Assembly: GCA_949318235.1 (NCBI GenBank)
Contig: OX439132.1
Location: 22,876,542 to 22,940,541, forward strand
DNA length: 64,000 bases
Source: Ecdyonurus torrentis
Taxonomy: Eukaryota; Arthropoda; Insecta; Ephemeroptera; Heptageniidae
Direction of reading: 5' to 3'
The stretch's first letter is position 1. Each line of letters opens with the position of its first letter. Below are positions 12,701 through 23,400 of this stretch, piece after piece. The notes beneath the pieces are model-generated. The model saw nothing but the letters and a program-made list of their open reading frames with translations. It searched no databases and had not been told where the DNA came from. The translations under genes were made by a program, and so were the position numbers.

Positions 12701-13240
12701 AGTTTTAGCAAGCATTATCAGTGCCTTGAAGGTGCCTTTTAAATAGTTACTATTGTCTCGTGGTCAATAAATTAAATTCATAGTTAGGTAACTAAATAGT
12801 TTACTTTTAAAAGCAACTTGTAATAAGTTTATTTATAATTGTTATTAGAAATTTTTATCACATTGTATTACATATTTATTAAAATAAAGAGTCGCATTAT
12901 CTTTAAATCAATTTATTATTGAAAATATTATGTATAAAAACAAATTATAGAAGAAAATGAAGGAAAAAAATCAATAAAAAAAATTGCAATTAGTAATGCA
13001 AGGCAAAGAGGGTGCTGGTAAATATAAAAATCCCAAGGGAGTGATTCAACCTTTTATGTGGTTGGCTGATGGAAAAATGTTGTGTAAAATGTCAGTGTCA
13101 CTTGTTGCAAGTTGAATGTCAATCGTGGTGTGTTCATACTGTACATTGATCTGATGGTGGACACTAGATTCTTCTCTTCATGGTTGCAGTGCTGAGAATC
13201 CATGCCATAATCCAATCCTCATGTTTAATTTATTTATTTA

Positions 13241-13292
<52 letters not shown>

Positions 13293-13490
13293 CTTAGTTC
13301 TTATCGGCCAGTAAAAGACTTATTGCCTAAAATTATTCTAACGATAGAGATTAGAGTTTCTTTAATCACACTCCCTCGTACCAAATTTTATTTACATTTG
13401 TAATATAAATTTTATCTAAACCTCGTATTTTTTGTATGTTTCAGGACCGTGGATGGAAAAGATAAAAAGAAGAAGAAGGGTCTATTTTAA
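4461..13490 (+). CDS. pnut: Septin 7 / peanut-type septin GTPase, nine exons seen
   Basis: Septins are GTP-binding proteins that polymerise into filaments at the cell cortex and cytokinetic ring. The SEPT7/Pnut group usually occupies the filament end subunit. Exons read: 4461-4726, 6030-6181, 6653-6860, 8322-8607, 9156-9351, 9416-9584, 11181-11316, 11625-11788, 13445-13490. With an ATG exon at 1963 they total 1626 nt (541 aa); phases agree at all junctions. Seen: a Pro/Ala-rich N-terminal extension; polybasic KAVKKGF; P-loop GECGLGKS (141-148); DTPG (197-200); AKAD (289-292); the septin-unique element with ENLEHCDF and NNVHYENFR; then a C-terminal coiled coil ([20 protein letters not shown] onward) ending KKKKGLF. 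The P-loop has Cys where SEPT7 has Ser, and there is a Pro/Ser-rich insert at about 235-250. The family call is secure; only the N-terminus is uncertain. Introns hold the retrozyme-like element and several MITEs. Confidence 0.93.
7520..7746 (+). promoter_or_regulatory. Internal RNA polymerase II promoter of the retrozyme-like element
   Basis: A locally GC-rich stretch carries a full set of core motifs in correct order: ACCAATCAG with CCAAT at 7678-7682, TATAAAAA at 7711-7718, and arthropod-type initiators TCAGC/TCAGTC about 30-35 bp later (A at 7741 or 7746). Transcription from here would place the ribozyme about 50 nt and its cleavage site about 95-100 nt into the RNA. Further upstream, GAACTTTCTGGAG (7521-7533) fits the GAA-nn-TTC-nn-GAA heat-shock element with one mismatch, so stress induction is possible; this last point is weak. 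Confidence 0.6.
7791..7852 (+). ncRNA. Type I hammerhead ribozyme with minimal helix III
   Basis: All conserved core positions are present. Helix I strand GCCTTA (7802-7807) is perfectly complementary to TAAGGC (7841-7846), extended past an internal loop by CTCT with AGAG (7849-7852). The core CTGATGA is at 7808-7814. Helix II is GTCC (7815-7818) with GGGC (7827-7830), including one G-U pair, closing an 8-nt loop. GAAA is at 7831-7834. Helix III is A-C-C/G-G-T with no loop (7834-7839), and the cleavage base is C at 7840. The internal loop in helix I and the loop of helix II are placed for the tertiary contact known to speed natural hammerheads. Because ACCGGT is self-complementary and loopless, a single molecule should fold poorly, but two copies could share a 6-bp helix III, as known for other small-helix-III hammerheads. 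Cleavage is predicted after 7840. Confidence 0.85.
8162..8259. repeat. Short inverted-repeat element
   Basis: AAAACAATAGGATA near 8163 is matched by its inverse TATCCTATTGTTTT ending near 8259. The unit is about 100 bp, non-coding and MITE-sized. It lies just downstream of the retrozyme-like element. The segment after it, AACCGCTATGGTTTTTTC (8268-8286), resembles the one at 7211-7228. Confidence 0.45.
8700..9055. repeat. MITE-like inverted repeat related to the copy at 52.1 kb
   Basis: An imperfect palindrome in a septin intron. The segment TTGTTAGCACAGAGATAATA (8733-8752) with TAGGATAGCTTTTGGCACTA and a GAGAGAAAC block returns inverted from about 8860 to 8990 (TTTAGTGCCAAAAGCTATCC near 8930-8949). 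The right end has AAGGTCCTTGCTGG. The same modules occur at 52.11-52.46 kb (CTTGCTAGCACAGAGATAAT; GGCCTTACCATAGAG), so this is a dispersed family. No transposase is encoded. Confidence 0.6.
9730..9766. repeat. 37-nt poly(T) tract
   Basis: An uninterrupted T run inside a septin intron, one of many such tracts of 20-46 nt in this window. Confidence 0.9.
9944..10175. mobile_element. Complete MITE of 214 bp with 9-bp target duplication
   Basis: The element spans 9953-10166. It is a near-perfect inverted repeat with ends CACTGTAGATGATACAGTAG and CTACTGTATCATCTACTGTG. The arms run through CTATAGCGGGAATGTCAG to a short loop near 10050-10065. It is flanked by AAAGTTGCA at 9944-9952 and 10167-10175. 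A target duplication of 8-9 bp points to mobilisation by a hAT- or Mutator-like transposase; the bases do not decide between them. It is non-autonomous and sits in a septin intron. Confidence 0.8.
12145..12343 (+). CDS. pnut: Probable alternative last exon of the septin gene
   Basis: A TTTAG acceptor at 12140-12144 precedes an open frame that is in exactly the phase required by the donor at 11789 (GA|G). Spliced there, it replaces the usual [15 protein letters not shown] tail with 66 residues that begin [10 protein letters not shown], continue into the acidic stretch [15 protein letters not shown], and end in a Ser/Thr/Pro-rich [11 protein letters not shown] followed by TAA. An AATAAA lies about 125 bp downstream (near 12474). 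This would give a 592-aa isoform. The phase match, acceptor, higher GC content and polyadenylation signal support it; transcript evidence is lacking. It is too short and badly started to be an independent gene. Confidence 0.6.
13247..13292. repeat. 46-nt poly(T) tract near the last septin acceptor
   Basis: The longest homopolymer run in the window, about 150 bp upstream of the final septin exon (13445). Length in an assembly may be inexact. Confidence 0.9.
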
Positions 13491-14712
13491 ATACTATGAG
13501 GAGGACACAAAATCTCTAATAGCTATATTTAAATCATTTACCTTGGCACTTAATGCCACATCATAATATTAATAATAATATGTTGTAAATTTTGAATTCG
13601 GTATTTAACTTATCGATCTATATATATAAATAATAAATATATAAGTAAATATTACAAAGAGTGTCTACAGAAAGAAGACAAAAACATTACAACAGAAATG
13701 AGTTACTGAAGAACTATTAACGATATATTTTCAATGCACACATATGGGGCACATTCCAAAATATAAAAAAATAAATGCTTCCTTCATTTCAAAAAAAAAA
13801 AAAAAAAAAAAAAAAAAATTAAGACGTAGCTTTTATCAGAAAAATATTTCAAAATTAGTATTTAGCTCGTCTGTTATCTAGCTAAAAAAAAAAACATTAT
13901 GCTCTCTAAAATTACATAATCAAGTTTCCTTTATTATTGTCTATATATTATTTATTGGGTCTGTTTTTGTATTAAATATTTTAATAATATTATTGAAATT
14001 AGTTTGCTCCTAACTTATTAAAATCAATGTAAGTTACTGTATACTTATAATAATAAATAATGATACATTTAATGACAAATTAAGCACAAAACATGTATTC
14101 AAGTAATGACAAAATTTTAATACAATTTTTCTTATTACATCTATGTAATCATAATTGTTAAAATATTGCTTGCATTTATATATTAAATTTATGGCATAAT
14201 TTTTAAAGAGAATAATAATATGGCAGTACAATTTTTTTTTTTTTTTTTTTTTTTATTCCTTCAAAGGAACAAAATTTGTTGCTGTCCATTTTTATTTTTA
14301 TTATTATTTTCATCGAGTTAAACTGCAGGGCTCCACATAGTGTAATAATAAACATTTAAACAAATAATAAAAATTGTGTAAAACATAATCGTGCAATTTA
14401 TTAATGAGAGCTCAATTTTATTTTAGTCTTCTAGTTATTTCTAATTAAAAAAAAAATGTCTTTATCATTATTATTTTTTTTTTTTTAGTATGCAGCAATG
14501 TTTAATGTAAATATGAATAATATGTTTGTTTTCTTACACATTGCTAATGCTCAAAATAATAGAGAAAAATATTGATACAATCAAGTTAAAAACTGCTCTA
14601 TGTATATTTGGTCGTAATTGTAAATTTGTAAATTAGTTTACTGAACATTAACGAATGCATTAATTTTAATCACTACTTTTGCTTTTTGCTTTTTTTTTTT
14701 TTTTTTTTTTAA

Positions 14713-15020
14713 GACGTAGAACACCTTGAACAAAAAACTTGCCTAATATCCTGAAATACCCAAATATCAACATCATTTTGGCCGGAGTCATTGATTTCTA
14801 ATTTATTTTCCATTTACAAAATGCCAGTTGCGGGTTTACTACGTCACAGCTCGCCTGTTTCCTCGCACGTGGACCAGGCGAGCTGTGACGTAGTAAACCC
14901 GCAACTGACATTTTGTAAATGGAAAATAAATTAGAAATCAATGACTCCAGCCAAAATAATGTTGATATTTGGGTATGTTAGGATATTAGGCAAGTTTTTT
15001 GTTCAAGGTGTTCTACGCCT
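14713..15020. mobile_element. Palindromic MITE, three-copy family (copy 1)
   Basis: The arms are nearly perfect inverted repeats of about 140 bp around the loop TGTTTCCTCGCACGTGGA. The ends read GACGTAGAACACCTTGAAC on one side and the inverse of GGCGTAGAACACCTTGAAC on the other. The flanks on both sides read TTTAA, a likely target duplication. Related copies are at 31998-32286 and 61410-61694. The arm next to the loop holds CTGTGACGTAG, and the other copies show TGACGTCA or TGATGTCA at the same place. It has no coding capacity. Confidence 0.8.
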
Positions 15021-15616
15021 TTAATTATTATTATTTTGAAACATTGATAATTTTGTATGCATATTTTGTAATGTGATTTTTTTTTAAATATATATACAAC
15101 TAGGCTATTATAATTTAATTTTGTGCCAAGATTCATTATTCCAATGATCTGTTTCTATTTTATTAATTTTTCTGGTTATATTATTAAGAAAATGTAACTA
15201 AATGTAAACAAATTAATAACATTTGGTAGCAATTTTTTTTACTTTATATTAATTATAGCTAAAATAATAAATATATTGTGTTTAATATTAAGTCTGTTAT
15301 TTTTTTTTTATTGCATATAAGTAATTTTGAGCTTTTTTTTTTTTTTTTTTTCTTGTTTGCACATGTATAATTTTTTTTATTTAATCTTGTGATTAAAAAG
15401 TTAGACATATTAAAATAATAAAAACTCTTTTTAGTCATAAGATTCATACGTCAGATAATCACATTTTTAACTGCAAGCATTGGTTTGTTGACGAAATTTA
15501 CTGAAAATATAGATGGACTAATATTTAATATTCAGAATAATGTTATATTGCATGTGAGATCAATAACTATATTGGTTTTGTAAAATAAGACTTGGTATAA
15601 ATAGTGCACTCCTCCA

Positions 15617-15705
15617 TATAAATCTGACCGCTTGCGTTAAAGTTTCCCCATATATTTAACATTTGGAGAGATTAACGCTTCGGTCAGATTTATTCGGGTT
15701 CTATA
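15617..15705. repeat. Short inverted repeat, two-copy family (copy 1)
   Basis: ATAAATCTGACCGCTTGCGT at 15618-15637 reappears inverted at the right end as AACGCTTCGGTCAGATTTAT. The interior is AGTTTCCCCATAT...ACATTTGGAGAGATT. A second copy with the same interior is at 50382-50480, where the ends extend to TGGTCC...GGACCA. Confidence 0.7.
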
Positions 15706-17096
15706 TGTTACGAAGTGAATCCATTAAAATCATGGGATGATTTTTTTTTTTTTTTTTTTTCAATTTGCATTTTATTGATGTTACAACGTAGGTGTCATGT
15801 AATGAACTCCTATTGCTATTGTTACAACAGAATTAATAAAACTTCATTGTTGTAGTTGTATTAATGCTGATTAATAAGGAAATTATTATTATTATTATTA
15901 TTTTGCTGCAGTTAAATTATTGTGAAAATCTGTTTCTTCCGTTAAGCATGTGTTGTATAGATGTATCGTCCTCCCATCGTAGGATATGTAGGTTTCCCTC
16001 CCTTTTTATGCTTGTTATTATATACACATAAAGTGTCCAGTTTATATTGTATGGTACATAAAATAATGCTGACTAAATTTGTGAATTTATATAACTGGAA
16101 ATAATTAATATGTAATCTAAATTGTATTATTTATATAGTAAAAGTGCATGTATAACTGGGCATGGTTTTCTTTAAACCAAAAAATAGCACTCATATATAC
16201 ACATCTTTTTCATCCTTTACTGTTTTGATGTTCCTCTTTTTTTGTCAAATATATTAATTTAGAAAATAGAAAATAATTTTTAATAAATTTATTGTAATTT
16301 TATTATATTTAACTCTTCCCTTTTCTATTTTTGTTACCTACATGAAAGAGACCCACTTTTTATTATTATTATTTGTGCTGGCTGTCAGTCTGTTTTGTTT
16401 ATGACCCTCTTAGTTCGTTTATATAACTGATATACATTGCAAATAAAAAAAAAATGCATTTAAGCAATGTTAACCAATGATCATTATAAAAATATATATA
16501 CAGGATTTTTTTATATAAGTTAGAAGTATATGAACCACTATGTTTATAAATCTACTACATATAGGCCCGCTATAGTCTATTATCTAAACAAATTACCAAT
16601 CAGTAGATAAATTACAATAATAGAATAAAACCTGATAAATATATCTGGCGGGATTGATTTTAATTTATTTCGTCATCTTTGTAACGTCAAATTTACGCAG
16701 ATTTGCAGTGACTTTCCGTGACTTTCCAGGATGCTACCACAATTTAAAATTAAGCGCGCTTTGTCAATACAAGCCAACATTAAAAAGTTAATACTTAAAA
16801 TGGAGTGATCACTAAAATTGACAGCTTAGTTTTTGGGGTAATGTAAAGATTCTTTAATGGATCAACCCTCTAATATTTTTTATAAATGTTAAATCACTTT
16901 TAGAGCTTTTTTAAGTTTTAAAAATAAAGATAATTAATAATTTCAACAGACCTTATGTTGGTAGTACGCAAATAAAGTTGAGCATCGAAATGCGTCCAGC
17001 GTCGAAGTGAAAAGTCACGTCGTGTTGAAATTTGTCAAGTTATTTCTTTGTCGTTCCAGACGTGTTTCTACGCAGTTTGTAGAGTTTTGGACAAAG

Positions 17097-20000
17097 ATGC
17101 CTTCTTTTAAGGGTAAGAGTGCTATTTCCTATTTAAGAAACTTACAAAATGTATTATTGCTTTTTAAATATCAGTCCAAATTTGGAACCGCCTAGTTCTA
17201 CTACTCGGAACTTTCCTAATTTAATGCCGATAATTTACTGTACAAATTTCATTTTAGTTTCATTATTTACGCATTTTCGTATTATTTCCTAGAATTATTA
17301 ATGATCGTATGCAGTAGTTAACGTGAAGTAGATTTTTTTAGATGGTATTTAAACATTAATTTATTATACTAAATATGTGTATGCGTCGACAGTGTTGATT
17401 GAATTGGAAGCCGCCGGGTCTTGGTCTTGAACTGTCACATGACATGAAATAATTAGAAATCGGAGATATAGACATAAAAGGACTGTGCACTGTACTTGCC
17501 TTGTAATTAGCGTATGACCTGTATGCAGCAGTCTTATTATTTTTTTTTTTCGTTGCCTGAGTGATATTTACAGAATATTATGGCTTTTGTACATATCGTA
17601 AAAATACATAAATATAGATTATAATCATACCTTTTGCATTGTAGCATATTATGATAGTTTCGTAAATTTCAATAGCGTTATTAACACATATAATTCTGTT
17701 TTTACAGTGAAGGTTAAATGGGGCAAGAATGTGTACCCAGACATTGAGGTGAACACCGACGAAGACCCACTGCTGTTCAAGGCTCAAATCTTTGCTTTGA
17801 CTGGGGTGCAGCCAGATAGACAAAAAGTCATGTTGAAAGGTGCTCAGATTAAAGAAGGATGGGGTAGTGTACCAGTGAAACAGGTACATTCATACATTAA
17901 TTGTAACATTTATTTATGATGTTTTAATAGAAATTGCAAAAACAATTTTTACAGTATAAATATCATTTATGATTTATTATGTACATTTCCAGGGTGCTAC
18001 GTTTTTAATGCTCGGCACAGCAGAAGAATTAGCTCCTGAACCTGATAAGAAGACAGTATTTATGGAAGATCTTAGTGAAGCTGAGCTCAACACTAAGGTA
18101 ATAATTTCATCATATAAATCTAAGTCCACAAAGAGCTTATCGATCTTTTTGCAAACAAAATGTCTATCTCATATTTTATCATGCAAAGCAAAATGTCTAT
18201 CTCTTTCCCGAACGTTATGGAGATGGCGCTTGAGATAGACATTTTGCTTACGCTGACAAAAAAAACGAGATAGACATTTTGTTCTCAATCAGATTGTTAT
18301 GTTTCAGGAATATTTTATCAATTTAAGTTAATAATATTTCATTTATCCCTAATGGTTTTATATGACTAATAGTTTTATATTATTTATAGCTTGACATGCC
18401 AGCTGGACTGGTCAACTTGGGCAACACTTGCTACATGAATGCTACAGTACAGTGCCTCAAAACTGTACCAGAACTGAAGCAAGCTCTCTTAGACTTCAAA
18501 ACCTCCGGTATAGTAGTAATGTTTTTTTAAACAATTCATGCTAGTCAATCAAACTTAATCATCATTAAATATTTAGGAAATTATATTGAATAATGATAAT
18601 ACAGTAATGTTTATACTTAGTGGTGTAATAAAAATTATTTGAAATTTTGTGTTTACAGGTGGCAATGGAGTGGCTGAAAGCATGCGAGATGTGTTACGTA
18701 ACATGCAAACAGGGTCATGTGTACCTCCACTTCTGCTGCTTGGAGCCTTGCATCGTGCTGTGCCACGATTTGCTGAGAAGTCATCCAGTGGAGGTCTTTG
18801 CCAGCAGGTATGAAAGTTAAATTTAATTTGTTAGACGTGGCGACTCACTTTAAATTTCTCCAGGATGCCAGTGAGTGTTGGACAGAAATGGTTCGTTTGA
18901 TTCAACAGGGACTTCCACATACAGATGCTACCAAAACAAAGTAAGTAATCAGTTTTGTTTTCCTTGTCTGTACATCACGTGTCTCCAAGCTACTCTTTAT
19001 ACGTATCTGTTATGTATATTTCGGAGATTGTTGCCAACCTTTGCTGTATTTGAGCAAGTGAGCTCTGCTGAACCTTTATCACAAGAAGGTGAATTGTTAC
19101 ACTGAAAAGATTCAAAACTCCTGGATAACTATCATGATTTATTAAAAATTTAATGTTTATAGGCCTATGTATTATTAATATATCAAGGGTGTTCCACTAT
19201 AATGTCTTAAGTTCACTTGACCTTATTTTTTCCCCTTGCAAATGACTTGAAACAGAAAAATCCAAAATTTGGTGTAGATCAGATGAAATTTAATTTGTCA
19301 AGGTCAAAAGAACGTAAGACACCAAATGTAGCGGAACACCCTCGATATATTCATCATTTTTAAGCAACAACATATTGTGATATTTTGAAAGTAGGGATAT
19401 TGAAAATGGCTGCAAAATATAAATATATATTTTTTTAATTTATTTACCAATATAAACATTGGAGTTCAATAAAATTTGTTTGCAAATTGTCTTAAAAATA
19501 GTAATTGTGTTCCCTGATTATAACTTACCATTAACTGACTGCAATCATGAATTTTGGAGTAAAAGAAACTGTGACTGAGAAGTATGAGAACAATGTATTA
19601 CGGTGGTTTGGTCATGTTGAGAGAATGGGTGATGAAAGAATAGCAAAGCAGGTATTTCATAGTAGAGTGGATGGAAGGAGAGATAGAGGCAGGCCTAAAA
19701 CATCATGGTCTGAGGTGGTTGGAAGATGTTTGAAAAATAAGAATGTACGCAGTATGAAATGCAAAAGGAAATGTATGAAACAAGGTATGAGACTGGCGGA
19801 AGCAAGTGAAGTATGTCAGGATAGGAAGTTGTGGAGGTCTATCACTGGGTCAGGATAAAACAACTGTGTTGTTGGCTTACCCCGAAAGGGATTTATAGCG
19901 TCATGATATGTATGTATGTATGTACATATCACTATAATAAGAATGTTAATATGTTTGTGCAATTGTCAGATCTATTGTGGAGCAGTACTTGGGAGGCAGG

Positions 20001-20209
20001 ATGAGTGTAACCCTGCAGTGCACAGAGGCAGAGGCGGAAACACCGATCAATTCAGAGGAGAATTTCCTGCATCTCAGTTGCTTCATTGGCCAGGACACTG
20101 GACACATGCAGTCTGGACTCAAAGCAGTAAGTTTCACCTTTTCGAGTTATCATCCACTGGGATTAAACCTACTTGTCAGTTACAATTGTTATCCCCTTAA
20201 ATTAATATT

Positions 20210-20255
<46 letters not shown>

Positions 20256-23200
20256 TATGACAACTTCAATTTAAGGAAAAAACCATCGCGGTTAGGATCA
20301 ATGATAAAGAAAAGGATAGAAAAACCAGCAAGGGCCTTACCACAGTAGAAGTTCTATGGAGAGGTCGAGGTCTTGCATGGCACAGTATAATGTTATAAAA
20401 GTTTCTTTATAACTTGAGAGCTTTCGTCATATGATAATGACATTATCAATCAAAAGAGAAAATTACTTGAGCACATCACTGAGCAGTGTCTTGTCTTGTA
20501 CTGCCGTGTTATGCTCTTGCTGGTTTGGAGTTGGTGGAGAGGGGTGGGGGTGGAGTAGGGAATCTGGGAAGGAGTGTGAATGAGTGAGGGAAAAGGTGGG
20601 GAGGGGAGCGGGAATAGGGTATATTTTTGAAATATGTTAGCGAATATTAAGTCCAGGCAGCCCTTGGGCTTTTCTGGATCTTAATATATGTTGATATGCT
20701 AATTCATATTGTCGTAATGTCGCATAGTTGGCTGGGCCCGGAATAGTGCGAAGTATTGTTGATTTATAACATAATTGGAAATTTGATATGCCATGAGAGG
20801 CATATGCGGCATGCGGCCTCTCATGGCATATCAAATTTCCAATTATGTTATAAATCAACAATACTTCGCACTATTCCGGGCCCAGCCAACTATGCGACAT
20901 TACGACAATATGAATTAGCATATCAACATATATAAAGATCCAGAAAAGCCCAAGGGCTGCCTGGACTTAATATTCGCTAACATATTTCAAAAATATACCC
21001 TATTCCCGCTCCCCTCCCCACCTTTTCCCTCACTCACTCCTTCCCTCACTCATTCACACTCCTTCCCAGATTCCCTACTCCACCCCCACCCCTCTCCACC
21101 AACTCCAAACCAGCAAGAGCATAACACGGCAGTACAAGACAAGACACTGCTCAGTGATGTGCTCAAGTAATTTTCTCTTTTGATTGATAATGTCATTATC
21201 ATATGACGAAAGCTCTCAAGTTATAAAGAAACTTTTATAACATTATACTGTGCCATGCAAGACCTCGACCTCTCCATAGAACTTCTACTGTGGTAAGGCC
21301 CTTGCTGGTTTTTCTATCCTTTTCTTTATCATTGACTTATGACAACTTATTTTACATATTACATATTTTACATATTGGCTATGTTTTAGCATTAAAATCC
21401 AAGAGAAAACATAATATGTGTGTTCTTTGGTCCTCACAAACTCTGAGAAACTATGTATGATCCAATATGTGTTAATTTTTTTATATCTTGATGCTAGCTA
21501 GATTTTCACCAAACTCAAGCTATTGTAGGGATGTTGCTGGTTTCCTCTACCCCTTTCTTTTTTATTGTTTTAAAACTGATATTAATAACTGTTACACAAT
21601 GGAGGCTATTAGTTTAAAAATCCTTCCAAAATTTCTATGGCTTAAAAACACGTAAAAGTATGTCCAGTATTTCTTTTTTAAATTTCTCCGGAATCAGTTA
21701 AGTAGTTTTCTTAAAAAAAAAAAAAAAAAAAATCCCCATAAGCATGATGTTAAATTAGGGGAACCTTAGCTTTTCCCGTGTCACGCCGCCTGCTAAACCG
21801 ATATGTTCCATTAAGTACACAATTTAATTTATGATTTTAGTATTGTTGCAACAAAAGTTTGAACATAAATGTGTGTGTTACAGAAAGTGAAGGAGCAAAT
21901 CTCTAAGCTATCTCCCTCACTTGAGAGAGACGCAATCTACACCAAGACAAGTCTAATTGACCGACTTCCAGCATACTTAACTGTACAGTTTGTCAGGTTT
22001 TACTACAAGGAGAGAGAGGCCGTCAACGCCAAGATCCTGAAGGATGTCAAGTTCCCTGTTCAGTTTGACGCATGGGAACTGTGCACGCCACAACTACAGG
22101 CCAAGCTGGAGCCCATGAGAGTTAGGTTCAAGGTATGTCACATGCATTCCCAAATGTCTGCTTAACTTTTTTTATAATAAAATTCCAGAAATTATAGAGT
22201 ATTTTGGTGTTCGTTATTATTATTTATTCTTTATTATACTACTTGGCTCCTTGATGAGAGTAATTAAGCACCACATCGTATTATTATTATTATTGTTTCT
22301 TTCATTTTTTTTTTAATGATCAGCTTTGCAACATAATTTTTTATTTAAAATTTGAAAACTGTGTATTATTTATTTGTGTTTATATGTGATGCAGGAAGAG
22401 GAAGATCGCAAGGTTGCTGCTGCACTTGAAGGTTTGGATGAGAAGGAGAGAGACCAAGTAAAGCGTGGTCGAGCAGGTGCTCCACAACCCCAAGAGAAAG
22501 AGGAAGACATGCAGGTGGAGCCCTTCGCTTTCCCTGATGATGTTGGTAGCAACAACTCTGGCATGTACGAGCTACGTGCCGTGCTCACTCATCGAGGCCG
22601 CTCATCCTCCAGTGGACATTATGTAGCGTGGGTGCGAGGGGAAGGAGACACGTGGTTCAAGTGTGATGATGACGTAGTCTCTCCAGTCACTGACAAGGAG
22701 GTACTCAAGCTCTCAGGAGGAGGTAAATATCATTGAAAGCATAATTTAGTTTGATGTTTAATTATTACAAAAAAAAATAATAACATGGGTCATTTGTCAT
22801 CGTCCATCAACTGATGAACCAAAGTTGGAATAATGTAAATAAATGGAGCCTTTCACATGGTTACTGACAGGCAAAGCTGCCAACTCCCAACGTTCTAACT
22901 GTTGCTAGTCACCAAAACAATGGATAGCAATGAATGCATGTGAATGGTTGCATTTGGTTACATTAACACAGCTCCATTCGTTGGTATGTGTCATTTAAGC
23001 ACATTTGAAAAGCCAGTGTGTGTATTAGCCAGCTTGGAGTTTCAGTATCTGTAATTTTTCCTTGCATGCACTTTTTCATGCAAAAGAAATTCTTGTTACT
23101 GACAGTTTACATCACTATCCTTGGACAGACATTACATTCCAACTCAATGTGAATGATATACTAACCTGCATCATTATAGTAATCACATGCTACTCTTTTT

Positions 23201-23400
23201 TTTTTTTTTTTTTTTTCCTGCAACACTTTTTTAAGTAGAGATAAATTTTAATTACTAAAAATGTACATTTAATTAATAAATAAAAATTGTCATTAGGTGA
23301 CTGGCACGTAGCATACATGCTATTGTATGGACCTAGGATCCTCAAAGTCCCCAAGAAGTCACCAGAAGCAGGAGAGAGCTCATCTTCAAGCCAAAATTAA
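17097..23400 (+). CDS. USP14: Ubiquitin carboxyl-terminal hydrolase 14 (proteasome-associated)
   Basis: USP14 binds the 19S proteasome through its N-terminal ubiquitin-like domain and trims ubiquitin from substrates. Exons: 17097-17112, 17708-17883, 17993-18097, 18390-18507, 18659-18807, 18864-18940, 19970-20126, 21884-22132, 22395-22722, 23297-23400, total 1479 nt (492 aa, human about 494). The start MPSFKVKVKWGK matches the family start, and all exon phases fit. Seen: a UBL domain (about 5-75) with FALTGVQPDRQKVMLKG; the catalytic Cys box LVNLGNTCYMNATVQC with Cys113; LPAYLTVQFVRFYYK; the His box SSSSGHYVAWV with His424; then WFKCDDDVV with Asp440; and the terminal LSGGGDWHVAYMLLYGPR. All catalytic residues are intact. 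A LINE remnant lies in the 18941-19969 intron and a 1-kb palindrome in the 20127-21883 intron. AATAAA occurs just after the stop (about 23405) and again near 23608. Confidence 0.96.
18156..18281. repeat. Two forward and two inverted copies of a 15-mer
   Basis: CAAAATGTCTATCTC occurs at 18156-18170 and 18189-18203, and its inverse GAGATAGACATTTTG at 18232-18246 and 18267-18281, inside a USP14 intron. The transcript could form a double hairpin. It looks like two nested short inverted-repeat insertions; no family is recognised. Confidence 0.7.
19547..19925 (+). mobile_element. 3' end of a LINE retrotransposon (RT C-terminus remnant)
   Basis: The open frame encodes VLRWFGHVERMGDERIAKQV followed by DGRRDRGRPKTSW and LWRSITG. 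This C-terminal signature is common in non-LTR reverse transcriptases of arthropods (lines with WFGHVxRM and GRxxRGRPxxxW). Only about the last 100 residues remain, 5'-truncated as usual for LINE insertions. The stop at 19856-19858 is followed by a short 3' UTR and a (TATG)n tail ending near 19925. It lies in the USP14 intron before exon 19970, in sense orientation, and is not part of USP14. Confidence 0.8.
20213..20253. repeat. Poly(A) tract of about 41 nt
   Basis: An A run directly before the target duplication of the large palindrome in the USP14 intron. Confidence 0.85.
20253..21348. mobile_element. Large palindromic foldback element with 14-bp target duplication
   Basis: Arms at 20299-20800 and 20817-21334 are close to perfect inverse copies around a 16-nt loop; the main difference is about 16 extra bases in the right arm near 21030-21050. 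The flanks carry ACTTATGACAACTT at 20253-20266 and 21335-21348. A 32-bp piece with AACCATCGCGGTTAGGAT (20280-20297) is found only on the left. The outer arm AGCAAGGGCCTTACCACAGT is shared with the element at 37272-37752. No transposase is present. In the USP14 pre-mRNA it would fold into a hairpin of about 500 bp. Confidence 0.85.
21400..21560. repeat. Fragment of the same MITE group
   Basis: Contains CACAAACTCTGAGAAAC, ATCTTGATGCTAGCTAGATT and GGGATGTTGCTGGTTTCCTC, modules that resemble the elements at 8.7, 25.6 and 52.1 kb. It is degenerate, with no clear ends. Confidence 0.4.
22840..22990. repeat. Degenerate copy of the CTTTCACATGG element
   Basis: The run GCCTTTCACATGGTTACTGA, AAAGCTGCCAACTCCCAACG, TGCATGTGAATGGTTGCATT and ACAGCTCCATTCGTTGGTAT matches, with changes, a segment of the element at 32397-33066 (about 32500-32860). 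It lies in the last USP14 intron. Confidence 0.55.

Larger units (their letters stand above)
13491..17096. other. Septin 3' region and septin-USP14 intergenic interval
   Basis: AT-rich sequence after the septin stop. AATAAA-like signals occur near 13630-13640, consistent with a 3' UTR end. The rest holds poly(A/T) runs and two short mobile elements (14713-15020, 15617-15705). The segment about 16960-17096 is the likely USP14 5' leader; it is less AT-rich and has no TATA box. No other coding sequence is seen. Confidence 0.5.

Noticed and set aside
20637..20861. Open frame inside the palindrome
   Set aside because: It exists only because the arms are mirror images; no protein family resemblance.
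22370..22588. Antisense frame over USP14
   Set aside because: Shadow of the USP14 exon at 22395-22722.
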